Shown: positions 1-9,485 of the stretch, piece after piece
Layout: every line of letters begins with the position of its first letter
How positions within the stretch are numbered: the stretch's first letter is position 1
Origin: [Anoxybacillus] calidus
GTDB taxonomy: Bacteria; Bacillota; Bacilli; Bacillales; Anoxybacillaceae
Direction: 5' to 3'
NCBI RefSeq assembly: GCF_013760845.1
Contig: NZ_JACDUU010000002.1
Coordinates: 124,001 to 188,000 of the forward strand
DNA: 64,000 bases
Made by a program: the position numbers and the translations under genes
Notes under the pieces: model-generated
Databases searched by the model: none
Seen by the model: only the letters and a program-made list of their open reading frames with translations
Told to the model about the DNA's origin: nothing

Positions 1-1513
<1,513 letters not shown>

Positions 1514-1517
<4 letters not shown>

Positions 1518-2152
1518 AAAAAGAAATCGCTACCTATTTACTACAAATCGGTGCAGTATCTTTACAGCTGAATGAACCGTTTACGTGGTCATCGGGAATC
1601 AAGTCACCGATTTATTGTGATAATCGATTAACGTTAGCTTATCCAAACGTGAGAAGTGCGATTGCTGATGGGCTAACGAATCTTGTTCGCACCCATTTTC
1701 CAGACGTTCAAGTGCTCGCTGGAACAGCAACAGCAGGCATTCCACATGCGGCATGGGTGAGCGAACTCTTAGCCTTACCGATGTGTTATGTGCGCAGCCA
1801 AGCAAAAGGACACGGAAAAGGGAAACAAATTGAAGGGAAAGTCGAAAAAGGACAAAAGGTCGTTGTCGTTGAAGATTTAATTTCTACAGGAGAAAGCTCC
1901 CTAACCGCCGTTCATGCATTGCAGGAAGAGGGCTGTCAAGTGCTTGGAGTCGTGGCGATTTTTACATATGGCTTGGAAAAAGGAAAACAGGCCTTTGCTG
2001 AAAACAATGTGACGGTCCATACGCTCACCGATTATGACACACTCATTGAAACAGCGGTGGAGATGGGTGTCATTACAGAGGAAGACATCGCTACATTACA
2101 ACAATGGCGGGAACATCCGGAAGAGTGGAATAGAGAGGGGCACAACAACTAA
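1514..2152 (+). CDS. pyrE: Orotate phosphoribosyltransferase
   Basis: Joins orotate to PRPP to form OMP. The PRPP-binding loop [11 protein letters not shown] is at about residues 117-127 of the 212-residue protein. An in-frame ATG exists at 1493 but lies well inside pyrF. The ATG at 1514 follows GGGAGAG, overlaps the pyrF stop as ATGA, and gives the M-K-K-E-I-A start expected by homology, so I prefer it. It is the last gene of the pyr operon here: a strong terminator begins 45 bases downstream. In Bacillus this operon is controlled by PyrR attenuation, but those leader sites would be upstream of the window. Confidence 0.96.
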
Positions 2153-2196
2153 GTTGAATGGACTTCAGAAAGTATGAACGGTCATTCTATCTTCTT

Positions 2197-2239
2197 AAGA
2201 GAGCGTTTGTATGGAGAAAAGCGCTCTCTTTCTTTTTTT
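2197..2239 (+). terminator. Rho-independent terminator of the pyr operon
   Basis: Nine-base perfect stem AAGAGAGCG / CGCTCTCTT (2197-2205 with 2222-2230), a 16-base loop, then a T-rich run to 2239. It closes the pyrimidine operon and isolates the lipase gene. Confidence 0.9.
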
Positions 2240-2423
2240 CAAAAAATACAAGTATTCATGATTAGAGAAGTTCGAGTATAGGGGAAGAGAAATTTAAATT
2301 CCTTTCGAACAAAAAGCGAGAGACAAAACAAAATTTGCGGTGTGTAGATAAAAGAACAAGGTTGTTTTATTGAGAATCAACAGGAACAAAAGGGGGTTAT
2401 TCAACATTAAAATCATTACATTT
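2240..2423. other. AT-rich spacer without recognisable gene
   Basis: Part of the 350-base gap between pyrE and the hydrolase gene. I see no open frame with a ribosome binding site, no tRNA and no strong hairpin. It ends at the candidate promoter of the hydrolase. Confidence 0.5.
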
Positions 2424-2452
2424 TTGACATATCCTCAATTCCCTTTAAATAG
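2424..2452 (+). promoter_or_regulatory. Candidate sigma-A promoter of the secreted hydrolase
   Basis: A perfect TTGACA at 2424-2429 is followed after 16-17 bases by a weak -10-like TAAATA at 2446-2451. The -35 is good and the -10 poor, so this is tentative. Confidence 0.35.
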
Positions 2453-2503
2453 GTTTTATTGACGTGATTGAATTATGTATTTCAGATGAAGGAGGTTGCC
2501 TGA

Positions 2504-4057
2504 TTGAAAAAGGTTTTTTCGTTATTGTTTGTGTGGTTTCTTGTGATGACGGCGGTAGCCACTCCTGCTGACGCTGGTAAGTTTACAAATCCTGGTTCTG
2601 GTGGGGCGCCAGGCACCTGGTACATTGGCTCAACGCCCGACAATTTAAATCCTAGTGCGCCCGTGATTTTGTTCGTTCAAGGGTTAAATAGTTCAGCAAG
2701 CACATGGTATGACAATAACGATATGTACGAGACCGCTTATAACAACGGATACCAAACAGCCTTTTTGGAGTTATACGACTCAAGCGGAACTTCGGAGGAC
2801 ATGTGGGACAATGGAAGTTTGTTAGCCGCGAAAATCCAGGAAATTTACAACTATTTCGGTAAGAAACTAGTGCTTGTTACTCATAGTAAAGGAGGCATTG
2901 ATGCGCAAACGGCTTTGGTCCATTACAATGCGTATCCTTATGTCTCTAATGTAATTACGTTAGGAAGTCCACACTATGGTTCTCAATTAGCAGACCTGGC
3001 ATACAGCAGCTGGGCGAGTTGGCTCACTGATATCCTTGGGTCGAAAAGCGATGGTACGTATTCTTTACAGACGTCTTATATGAACTATTTTCGCTCGATT
3101 ACTGATCATCACGCAAATGTGAATAAAAATAACTACTATACGTTAGCGGGAACAAAATGGGGTTCGTTCGGTTCTTCGTTATATTGGGGCGGGCTTTATT
3201 TATCTCAGTACGGAACGAATGATGGTGCTGTCACGGTGGCGAATGCGTACTTGCCAAACGGGCAGATGTTACGGATAGGGGATTGGAATCACTCGACTAT
3301 CAAATATGGATCATCTACATTCTCGATTTTTAAACCTTTTTTGACAACCAATGGGGCTGCAAGCTCTTCGATTCAAACGGCTTCCTTAGTTTCTGAAAAA
3401 GGATTTGAATCGGACGAAGCCGGATCTCACGTGATAAGAGGAGGAATTTTCCAACAGACGGCTGTTGAAAACCTTACTGTTGAAAGTAACGTGCGTACGT
3501 TAACAATTAACTGGATGAGCGATCAACCAGTTGACACGTTAACGATGATAAGCCCTGACCATCAAACGGTGAACGTACCCGTTGACGTGTATCAAGAGGA
3601 AGGCGTTTTTCAAGGGGCGTGGAATCACGTGGCAGTAATCAATCAACCAATGTCAGGGGAATGGAAGATTGAAGCGAAAAATGATGATACAAGTGCCTAT
3701 CTATTCGTTGCTACGTTCGACTCAGAATTAACAAAAAACATAAAACTAAAACCAAAAAACAATAAAGACAAATGGGTCATAGAAATGGATGGCACCAAAA
3801 TTAAAACGAAAAAAACGAAGGTGGAATACAGCCTTGATTTTGTAGCTAAGGAAAACAATCCAGGGAAAAAGAAAGGAAAGAAACTAAAAGAAAAAGTTTC
3901 ATTGTCAGAACATGAAGAAATCATGATTCCAAAGCAAAACGAAGCAGGTGTCTATCATTTAACAATCGACATCAAGGGTGAAACATTGGATGGTAAGCCG
4001 TTTGAGCGAACTTTTGTTCAAACTATTTATAAGGACGAGAAAGGTAACATGTATTAA
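2504..4057 (+). CDS. Secreted alpha/beta-hydrolase, lipase/esterase type
   Basis: A 517-residue extracellular hydrolase. A signal peptide is clear: M-K-K, a hydrophobic core to about residue 20, and a probable cleavage after A-D-A near residue 24. The hydrolase domain spans about 30-285. The nucleophile elbow is H127-S128-K129-G130-G131 (a GxSxG variant, with T-H-S-K-G-G), D240 in G-T-N-D-G-A is the likely acid, and H263 in W-N-H-S the likely base. Residues about 290-517 form a second, beta-rich and lysine-rich region of unknown role, perhaps for binding. Start is TTG at 2504, chosen because AAGGAGG at 2488-2495 is well placed. Substrate (lipid ester, polyester or other) cannot be read from sequence. 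The gene stands alone, between a terminator and a minus-strand neighbour, in a spot where B. subtilis carries cysH-type genes, so it is probably a lineage-specific insertion. Confidence 0.85.
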   Translation: MKKVFSLLFVWFLVMTAVATPADAGKFTNPGSGGAPGTWYIGSTPDNLNPSAPVILFVQGLNSSASTWYDNNDMYETAYNNGYQTAFLELYDSSGTSEDMWDNGSLLAAKIQEIYNYFGKKLVLVTHSKGGIDAQTALVHYNAYPYVSNVITLGSPHYGSQLADLAYSSWASWLTDILGSKSDGTYSLQTSYMNYFRSITDHHANVNKNNYYTLAGTKWGSFGSSLYWGGLYLSQYGTNDGAVTVANAYLPNGQMLRIGDWNHSTIKYGSSTFSIFKPFLTTNGAASSSIQTASLVSEKGFESDEAGSHVIRGGIFQQTAVENLTVESNVRTLTINWMSDQPVDTLTMISPDHQTVNVPVDVYQEEGVFQGAWNHVAVINQPMSGEWKIEAKNDDTSAYLFVATFDSELTKNIKLKPKNNKDKWVIEMDGTKIKTKKTKVEYSLDFVAKENNPGKKKGKKLKEKVSLSEHEEIMIPKQNEAGVYHLTIDIKGETLDGKPFERTFVQTIYKDEKGNMY

Positions 4058-4077
4058 AGTATATACGTATGTTCCTC

Positions 4078-4130
4078 AGGGAGCTGACTCAAAAGCAAAG
4101 TGTCAGACCCCTCTACACCCCTCTACGCAA
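4078..4130 (+). repeat. Truncated copy of the dispersed palindromic repeat (left arm only)
   Basis: Carries the left arm of the repeat family seen complete at 20063, 36807, 39390 and 43251: GAGCTGACTC, then AAAGTGTCAGACCCC. The matching right arm (GGGGCTGACAC...GTCAGCCTC plus T-run) is absent. It lies just after the hydrolase stop codon and in the same orientation as the complete copies. Confidence 0.7.
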
Positions 4131-4228
4131 TAATAAAGAAAGATGGAAATTGTTAGATAAGATGTACGATCGCGGCTGATATTAAAAGAAAAACGTGAAG
4201 ACTTAGAAGAGGATGATGACGAAAAAAA

Positions 4229-4250
4229 CCGTCTGCCTATTGTCAGACGG
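4229..4250. terminator. Bidirectional terminator between hydrolase and rqcH
   Basis: Stem CCGTCTG (4229-4235) / CAGACGG (4244-4250). Read on the plus strand it is followed by TTTTCTTC; on the minus strand by seven T residues (4228-4222). The rqcH stop codon (4243-4245 on the minus strand) lies inside the hairpin. It therefore serves convergent transcription from both sides. Confidence 0.85.
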
Positions 4251-5958
4251 TTTTCTTCATTTGGATGACTAAATCTTCATTTGGTGTGACATAGACGGTT
4301 TGTTGATTTTCGTAGATCACATACCCAGGCTTTGCACCGCTCGGTTTTTTGACGTAGCGGATTTGCGTGTAATCGACGGGAACAGAGCTTGAGTGTTTCG
4401 CTTTACTAAAGTACGCCGCAAGATTAGCAGCTTCTAAAATCGTTTGTTTAGACGGATTTTTGCTGCGTATGACAACGTGCGAGCCAGGAATGTCTTTTGT
4501 ATGTAGCCAAATCTCATCTTTATGTGCCAATTTATTCGTTAAATAGTCGTTTTGTTTATTGTTTTTACCGACAAGAATTTCTGTTCCGTCGCTTGAAACA
4601 TAGCGTTCAAGTTCGATTTTCCCTTGCTTTTGTTTTTTCGCCTGTTTTGATTGTCGTGCGCGCAAATATCCTTCCTCAATTAACTCTTCACGAATTTCTT
4701 CCACATCTTTCGGGGACGCCGACTCCATTTGCTGGAGGAGACGTTCAAAATAGTCAACTTCTTGTCTTGTTCGCTCAATTTGTTCTTGAACGATATGCAC
4801 GGAATTTTTTGCTTTTTGGTATTTTTGAAAATAGCTTTGCGCATTTTCTGATGGCGATTTTTGCGGATCAAGCGGGATGGTAACCGTACTGCCATTTTCA
4901 TCATAATAGTTAATGACTTCAACTTGCTTATCCCCGCGTTTGACGGCATATAAATTTGCTGTTAATAATTCACCATAGAGTCGATATTGTTCGGCTTTTT
5001 CCGCGTCTTTTAATGTTTGCTCAAGCTTTTTCAGTTTTTTTTCATTTTTCGTTTTCTCATTGACGATAAACCGCTCTAAATCATTTGCCTGCTGCTTGAC
5101 GCGGTCGCGTTCGGCCTTTCCAAAATAAAACCGATCCAGCATTTCGCTGAGAGTAGAAAATGTTTTCGTTTCCCCTTGAAGGTGCGTAAGCGGCAGGACA
5201 TAAAATGTTTCTTTTGTATCATGATAGTAAATTTGCGGCATGATGCGCCCTTGTTTCACATCTTCTACCATAGCCATAAAGCTTTTAGATAATGTGGCTC
5301 GATTGGCAATTCCCGCGCGAAACACTGCTTCTTTGGCAAAGAGCGGTGAAATACCGGAAAAATGTTGTACTAACTGTTCTGCCAATTTACCGGAGTTAAA
5401 ATCTAATTTTTTTAATATCGTCTCTTCATTCACTAGTAATGGATTTATTTTCCCGTGTGAAGGCGGAGCGATATATTCATAACCGGGCAAAACCGTACGA
5501 TGACGGTTCACCGACGGCGGAAGATGTTTAATGCTGTCAATAATCGTATTTGTTTTTTTATCGACTAAAATAATGTTGCTATGGCGTCCCATAATCTCAA
5601 TGATTAATTGTTTTACTGACAAATCACCGATTTCATTGCGCCCTTTTGCTTCAATAATAATGATGCGGTCTAAGTCAACCTGTCTTACCGTTTCAATAAT
5701 ACTGCCTTCTAAATGTTTTCTTAGAAGCATGCAAAACATTGGCGGTTCGACAGGATTGTCATACGCTTCGTTCGTTAAATGAACGCGGGCATAAGTTGGA
5801 TGGGCCGATAGAAGCAATTTATAATTTTGGCCACGTGAGCGAATTTGTAAAACAAGTTCATGTTTAAACGGTTGATGAATTTTTGTAATGCGTCCGCTTT
5901 CAATGGTCTCCTTTAGTTCTTGTGTCATTATATATGTAAAAATTCCGTCAAATGACAT
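4243..5958 (-). CDS. rqcH: RqcH, ribosome quality control NFACT protein (YloA/FbpA family)
   Basis: Binds stalled large ribosomal subunits and recruits tRNA-Ala to add C-terminal alanine tails that mark nascent chains for degradation. The 571-residue protein has the NFACT-N domain with the diagnostic D97-R98 pair (in V-D-L-D-R-I), a central helical/coiled-coil part (about 270-420) and the C-terminal NFACT-R domain with [11 protein letters not shown]. It was formerly annotated as a fibronectin-binding protein. It is the only long minus-strand gene in the window. In B. subtilis a calcium ATPase gene (yloB) lies between it and yloC; here yloC follows directly. ATG at 5958 is preceded on its strand by an AGGTG box. 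Confidence 0.95.
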   Translation of the reverse strand: MSFDGIFTYIMTQELKETIESGRITKIHQPFKHELVLQIRSRGQNYKLLLSAHPTYARVHLTNEAYDNPVEPPMFCMLLRKHLEGSIIETVRQVDLDRIIIIEAKGRNEIGDLSVKQLIIEIMGRHSNIILVDKKTNTIIDSIKHLPPSVNRHRTVLPGYEYIAPPSHGKINPLLVNEETILKKLDFNSGKLAEQLVQHFSGISPLFAKEAVFRAGIANRATLSKSFMAMVEDVKQGRIMPQIYYHDTKETFYVLPLTHLQGETKTFSTLSEMLDRFYFGKAERDRVKQQANDLERFIVNEKTKNEKKLKKLEQTLKDAEKAEQYRLYGELLTANLYAVKRGDKQVEVINYYDENGSTVTIPLDPQKSPSENAQSYFQKYQKAKNSVHIVQEQIERTRQEVDYFERLLQQMESASPKDVEEIREELIEEGYLRARQSKQAKKQKQGKIELERYVSSDGTEILVGKNNKQNDYLTNKLAHKDEIWLHTKDIPGSHVVIRSKNPSKQTILEAANLAAYFSKAKHSSSVPVDYTQIRYVKKPSGAKPGYVIYENQQTVYVTPNEDLVIQMKKTV

Positions 5959-6091
5959 AAATAATACACCTTTCTATAAGTTACTCTAATGAATTATATC
6001 ATTTTTTTCGAAAGGCGTTAAATAATGTATAATAAGCGAAGGAAACAACAAACAATGATTTTGTTTTTGTTAAGAAAACAATTGTAAAATA

Positions 6092-6100
6092 TGATATAAT
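6092..6100 (+). promoter_or_regulatory. Extended -10 promoter ahead of yloC-remA-gmk-rpoZ
   Basis: TGATATAAT at 6092-6100 is a perfect extended -10 (TG-n-TATAAT). No good -35 is seen at 17-18 bases, which is common for extended -10 promoters. It is correctly placed for the yloC operon. Confidence 0.65.
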
Positions 6101-6107
6101 TTCGTGT

Positions 6108-6138
6108 GTAATAGGGATTGCTCTATTACTTTCTTTTT
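6108..6138 (+). promoter_or_regulatory. Leader hairpin with T-rich tail upstream of yloC
   Basis: Perfect 7-base arms GTAATAG (6108-6114) / CTATTAC (6123-6129), 8-base loop, followed by TTTCTTTTTG. It would lie at the very start of the transcript made from the promoter above. The stem is AU-rich, so it may be a weak attenuator or chance. Confidence 0.35.
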
Positions 6139-6166
6139 GTACTGTTAGATGATGGATGTGATTGAA

Positions 6167-7042
6167 ATGGTTTATAGTATGACGGGTTTTGGTAGAGGGA
6201 AAAAAGCAAATGACCGTTTGACGATAACGGTTGAGATGAAATCAGTGAACCATCGTTTTTGCGAAGTGACTGTCCGCATGCCTAGACAGTTGTTAATGTT
6301 CGAAGATAAAGTGAAAAAAATTATTTTGCAATATGTCAAACGTGGAAGAGTAGAAGTTTTTGTAAATGTTGAAGGGGAAGGATTAACGAAGAAGAAATTG
6401 CAAGTCGATTGGCAGCTGTTAAGTGATTATTATCAAAGTTTGCAAGAGGCAAATGAGCGCTTTTCATTGCAAGATCGCGTCACATTATCCCAGCTGTTCA
6501 GCTTGGAAGGAGTGACCGAAATTGTCGAAGAAGAAGCAGGAAATGAGGAAATTGAGCAACTTCTTATTGATGCAACGCATGAAGCTGCATTACAATTAAA
6601 AGGTATGCGTGAGGCGGAAGGGCGCGCGCTCATTAACGATATAAGGGAGCAATTATCATTCATAACTGCATGTGCGTCCCAAATACAAATGTTTGCTCCA
6701 GAAGTTAGTGAACAATATCGTGAGCGGATGGTAAAGCGGGTTGGAGAATTTTTACAAGGGGCGATTGATGAAGTACGTATTTTAACAGAGGTTGCCATTT
6801 TTGCTGAAAAAGCAGATATTAATGAAGAATTGAAACGTATCCATAGTCACGTTGAGCAGTTTACGGCAGCGATATGTAGTGATGCGCCGATTGGCCGTAA
6901 ACTGGACTTCCTTGTTCAAGAGCTGAATCGGGAAATCAACACGATTGGCTCGAAAGCAAATGATAGCCGAATTGCTTTGCAAGTAGTTGAAATGAAAAGC
7001 GCTCTTGAAAAAATTAAGGAGCAAGTGCAAAATATAGAGTAA
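6167..7042 (+). CDS. yloC: YicC/YloC family endoribonuclease
   Basis: Member of the YicC/YloC family, reported as RNases in E. coli and B. subtilis. The N-terminus S-M-T-G-F-G-R-G is the family hallmark, and the C-terminal part (L-D-F-L-V-Q-E-L-N-R-E, then N-T-I-G-S-K) is the conserved DUF1732 block. Several possible starts exist (ATG 6149, 6152, 6167; GTG 6158). I choose 6167 because homologues begin two residues before S-M-T-G; the ribosome site is weak for all of them. First gene of the plus-strand run that continues with remA and gmk. Confidence 0.9.
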   Translation: MVYSMTGFGRGKKANDRLTITVEMKSVNHRFCEVTVRMPRQLLMFEDKVKKIILQYVKRGRVEVFVNVEGEGLTKKKLQVDWQLLSDYYQSLQEANERFSLQDRVTLSQLFSLEGVTEIVEEEAGNEEIEQLLIDATHEAALQLKGMREAEGRALINDIREQLSFITACASQIQMFAPEVSEQYRERMVKRVGEFLQGAIDEVRILTEVAIFAEKADINEELKRIHSHVEQFTAAICSDAPIGRKLDFLVQELNREINTIGSKANDSRIALQVVEMKSALEKIKEQVQNIE

Positions 7043-7101
7043 CTGTTTACAAATAAAATGTTATGGAAACAATGATTTTTATATGAGTAGGAGGAGCTTT
7101 C

Positions 7102-7994
<893 letters not shown>

Positions 7995-7996
7995 GT

Positions 7997-8194
7997 ATGT
8001 TATATCCTTCCATTGACTCATTAATGGAAAAGTTTAATTCAAAATACACGCTTGTGACGGTTGCGGCGAAACGAGCGCGTCAATTGCAAGTAAAAGATGA
8101 TTGCACAGTCGAAAAGCCTGTATCCAAAAAATTTGTTGGCAAAGCTTTAGAGGAAATTGATGCCGGCTACATCGAAATAGTAAAAGAGGACTAA
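7997..8194 (+). CDS. rpoZ: RNA polymerase omega subunit
   Basis: Small subunit that helps fold and stabilise the beta' subunit. 65 residues. It has the family core M-L-Y-P-S-I-D near the N-terminus and A-A-K-R-A-R-Q-L around residues 23-30. Starts two bases after gmk with GGAGG overlapping the gmk end (TTGGAGGTTGAG), so the two are translationally coupled. A strong terminator follows. Confidence 0.95.
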   Translation: MLYPSIDSLMEKFNSKYTLVTVAAKRARQLQVKDDCTVEKPVSKKFVGKALEEIDAGYIEIVKED

Positions 8195-8208
8195 GGCAAT
8201 CCAACGAA

Positions 8209-8242
8209 AATAACAACCTAATTTTTAGGTTGTTATTTTTTT
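8209..8242 (+). terminator. Terminator after rpoZ
   Basis: Stem AATAACAACCTAA (8209-8221) / TTAGGTTGTTATT (8225-8237), short T loop, then a run of T residues. Separates yloC-remA-gmk-rpoZ from coaBC. Confidence 0.9.
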
Positions 8243-8273
8243 ACAATAGCTATACAGAGGGAGCGGTGTTGGT

Positions 8274-9485
8274 ATGTTAAAAGACAAAAATATTTTGTTA
8301 TGTGTAACAGGCGGAATTGCTGCTTATAAAGCGGCAATGTTAACGAGTAAGCTAACGCAGGCAGGGGCAAATGTTCGCGTCATCATGAGCGAATCAGCTT
8401 GTCAATTCATTACCCCACTAACATTTCAAGCGCTGTCACGTAATGAAGTATATATTGATACGTTTGATGAAAAAAATCCGGCTGTGATTGCACATATTGA
8501 CTTAGCCGATTGGGCTGATTTAGTTCTCGTCGCTCCTGCCACGGCGAATACAATCGGCAAGCTGGCCAACGGAATTGCTGACAATATGATTACGACGACG
8601 CTACTCGCGACAAAAGCGCCTGTTTGGATTGCTCCAGCGATGAATGTCAATATGTATGACCATCCGGCTGTCAAAGCGAACATCGAAAGACTTGTTAGCT
8701 TTGGCTATCAATTTATTGAACCGTCAGAAGGGTATTTAGCGTGCGGCTATGTTGGAAAAGGAAGATTAGAAGAACCAGAAAAAATCGTTTCCCTTCTTGA
8801 AAATCATTTTTCGTTATTAGAGGTGAAGCCATTTTTAAAAGGAAAGAAAGTACTTGTAACCGCAGGACCAACGCGTGAGAAGCTAGATCCTGTTCGCTTC
8901 TTTACAAATCGTTCTACAGGAAAAATGGGATATGCCATTGCGGAAGCAGCAGTAAAATTTGGTGCCGATGTAACGCTAATTTCTGGACCGACGAATTTGC
9001 CTTCTCCTGAACATGTAAAAACGATTCGGGTTGAATCAGCACAAGAAATGTATGAACAAGTGATGGAATATTACCAAGACAGCGACATTGTGATTAAATC
9101 TGCTGCTGTTGCTGATTATCGCCCGAAATATGTATTTGCGGAAAAAATGAAAAAACAGCCGGGAGATTACGTCATTGAAATGGAGCGAACAATCGATATT
9201 TTAAAAACGCTTGGCGAGCAAAAAACGACGCAAATTTTAGTCGGCTTTGCCGCAGAAACAGAGCGGGTAGAAGAGTATGCAAAACGCAAATTAGAAAGCA
9301 AAAACTTGGATATGATTGTAGCAAATAATGTATCTGAAGAAGGTGCAGGTTTTGCAGGAGATACAAATATTGTAACGATTTTCAAACGCGACGGTTCCTC
9401 CATATCACTCCCGCTTTTATCAAAAAAGAAAGTCGCTGAAGAACTATTAAAAGAAATTCATCAGTATATCGAGGCGATTCGATGA
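8274..9485 (+). CDS. coaBC: Bifunctional phosphopantothenoylcysteine decarboxylase / phosphopantothenate-cysteine ligase
   Basis: Performs two consecutive steps of coenzyme A synthesis. The N-terminal flavoprotein (CoaC, about 1-180) shows G-G-I-A-A-Y-K and the substrate clamp P-A-M-N; the C-terminal ligase (CoaB, about 185-403) shows A-G-P-T-R-E-K-L-D-P-V-R and N-R-S-T-G-K-M-G. 403 residues, normal. Start follows GAGGGAGCGG. The stop overlaps the priA start as ATGA, so the two are coupled. Confidence 0.95.
   Translation: MLKDKNILLCVTGGIAAYKAAMLTSKLTQAGANVRVIMSESACQFITPLTFQALSRNEVYIDTFDEKNPAVIAHIDLADWADLVLVAPATANTIGKLANGIADNMITTTLLATKAPVWIAPAMNVNMYDHPAVKANIERLVSFGYQFIEPSEGYLACGYVGKGRLEEPEKIVSLLENHFSLLEVKPFLKGKKVLVTAGPTREKLDPVRFFTNRSTGKMGYAIAEAAVKFGADVTLISGPTNLPSPEHVKTIRVESAQEMYEQVMEYYQDSDIVIKSAAVADYRPKYVFAEKMKKQPGDYVIEMERTIDILKTLGEQKTTQILVGFAAETERVEEYAKRKLESKNLDMIVANNVSEEGAGFAGDTNIVTIFKRDGSSISLPLLSKKKVAEELLKEIHQYIEAIR

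Noticed and set aside
2153-4242. Insertion sequence or prophage island around the hydrolase
   Set aside because: No transposase, integrase, terminal inverted repeats or target duplications could be seen in this stretch.
4497-4883. 128-codon plus-strand open frame opposite rqcH
   Set aside because: Lies wholly within the conserved rqcH coding sequence on the other strand, has no ribosome site and no recognisable protein features.
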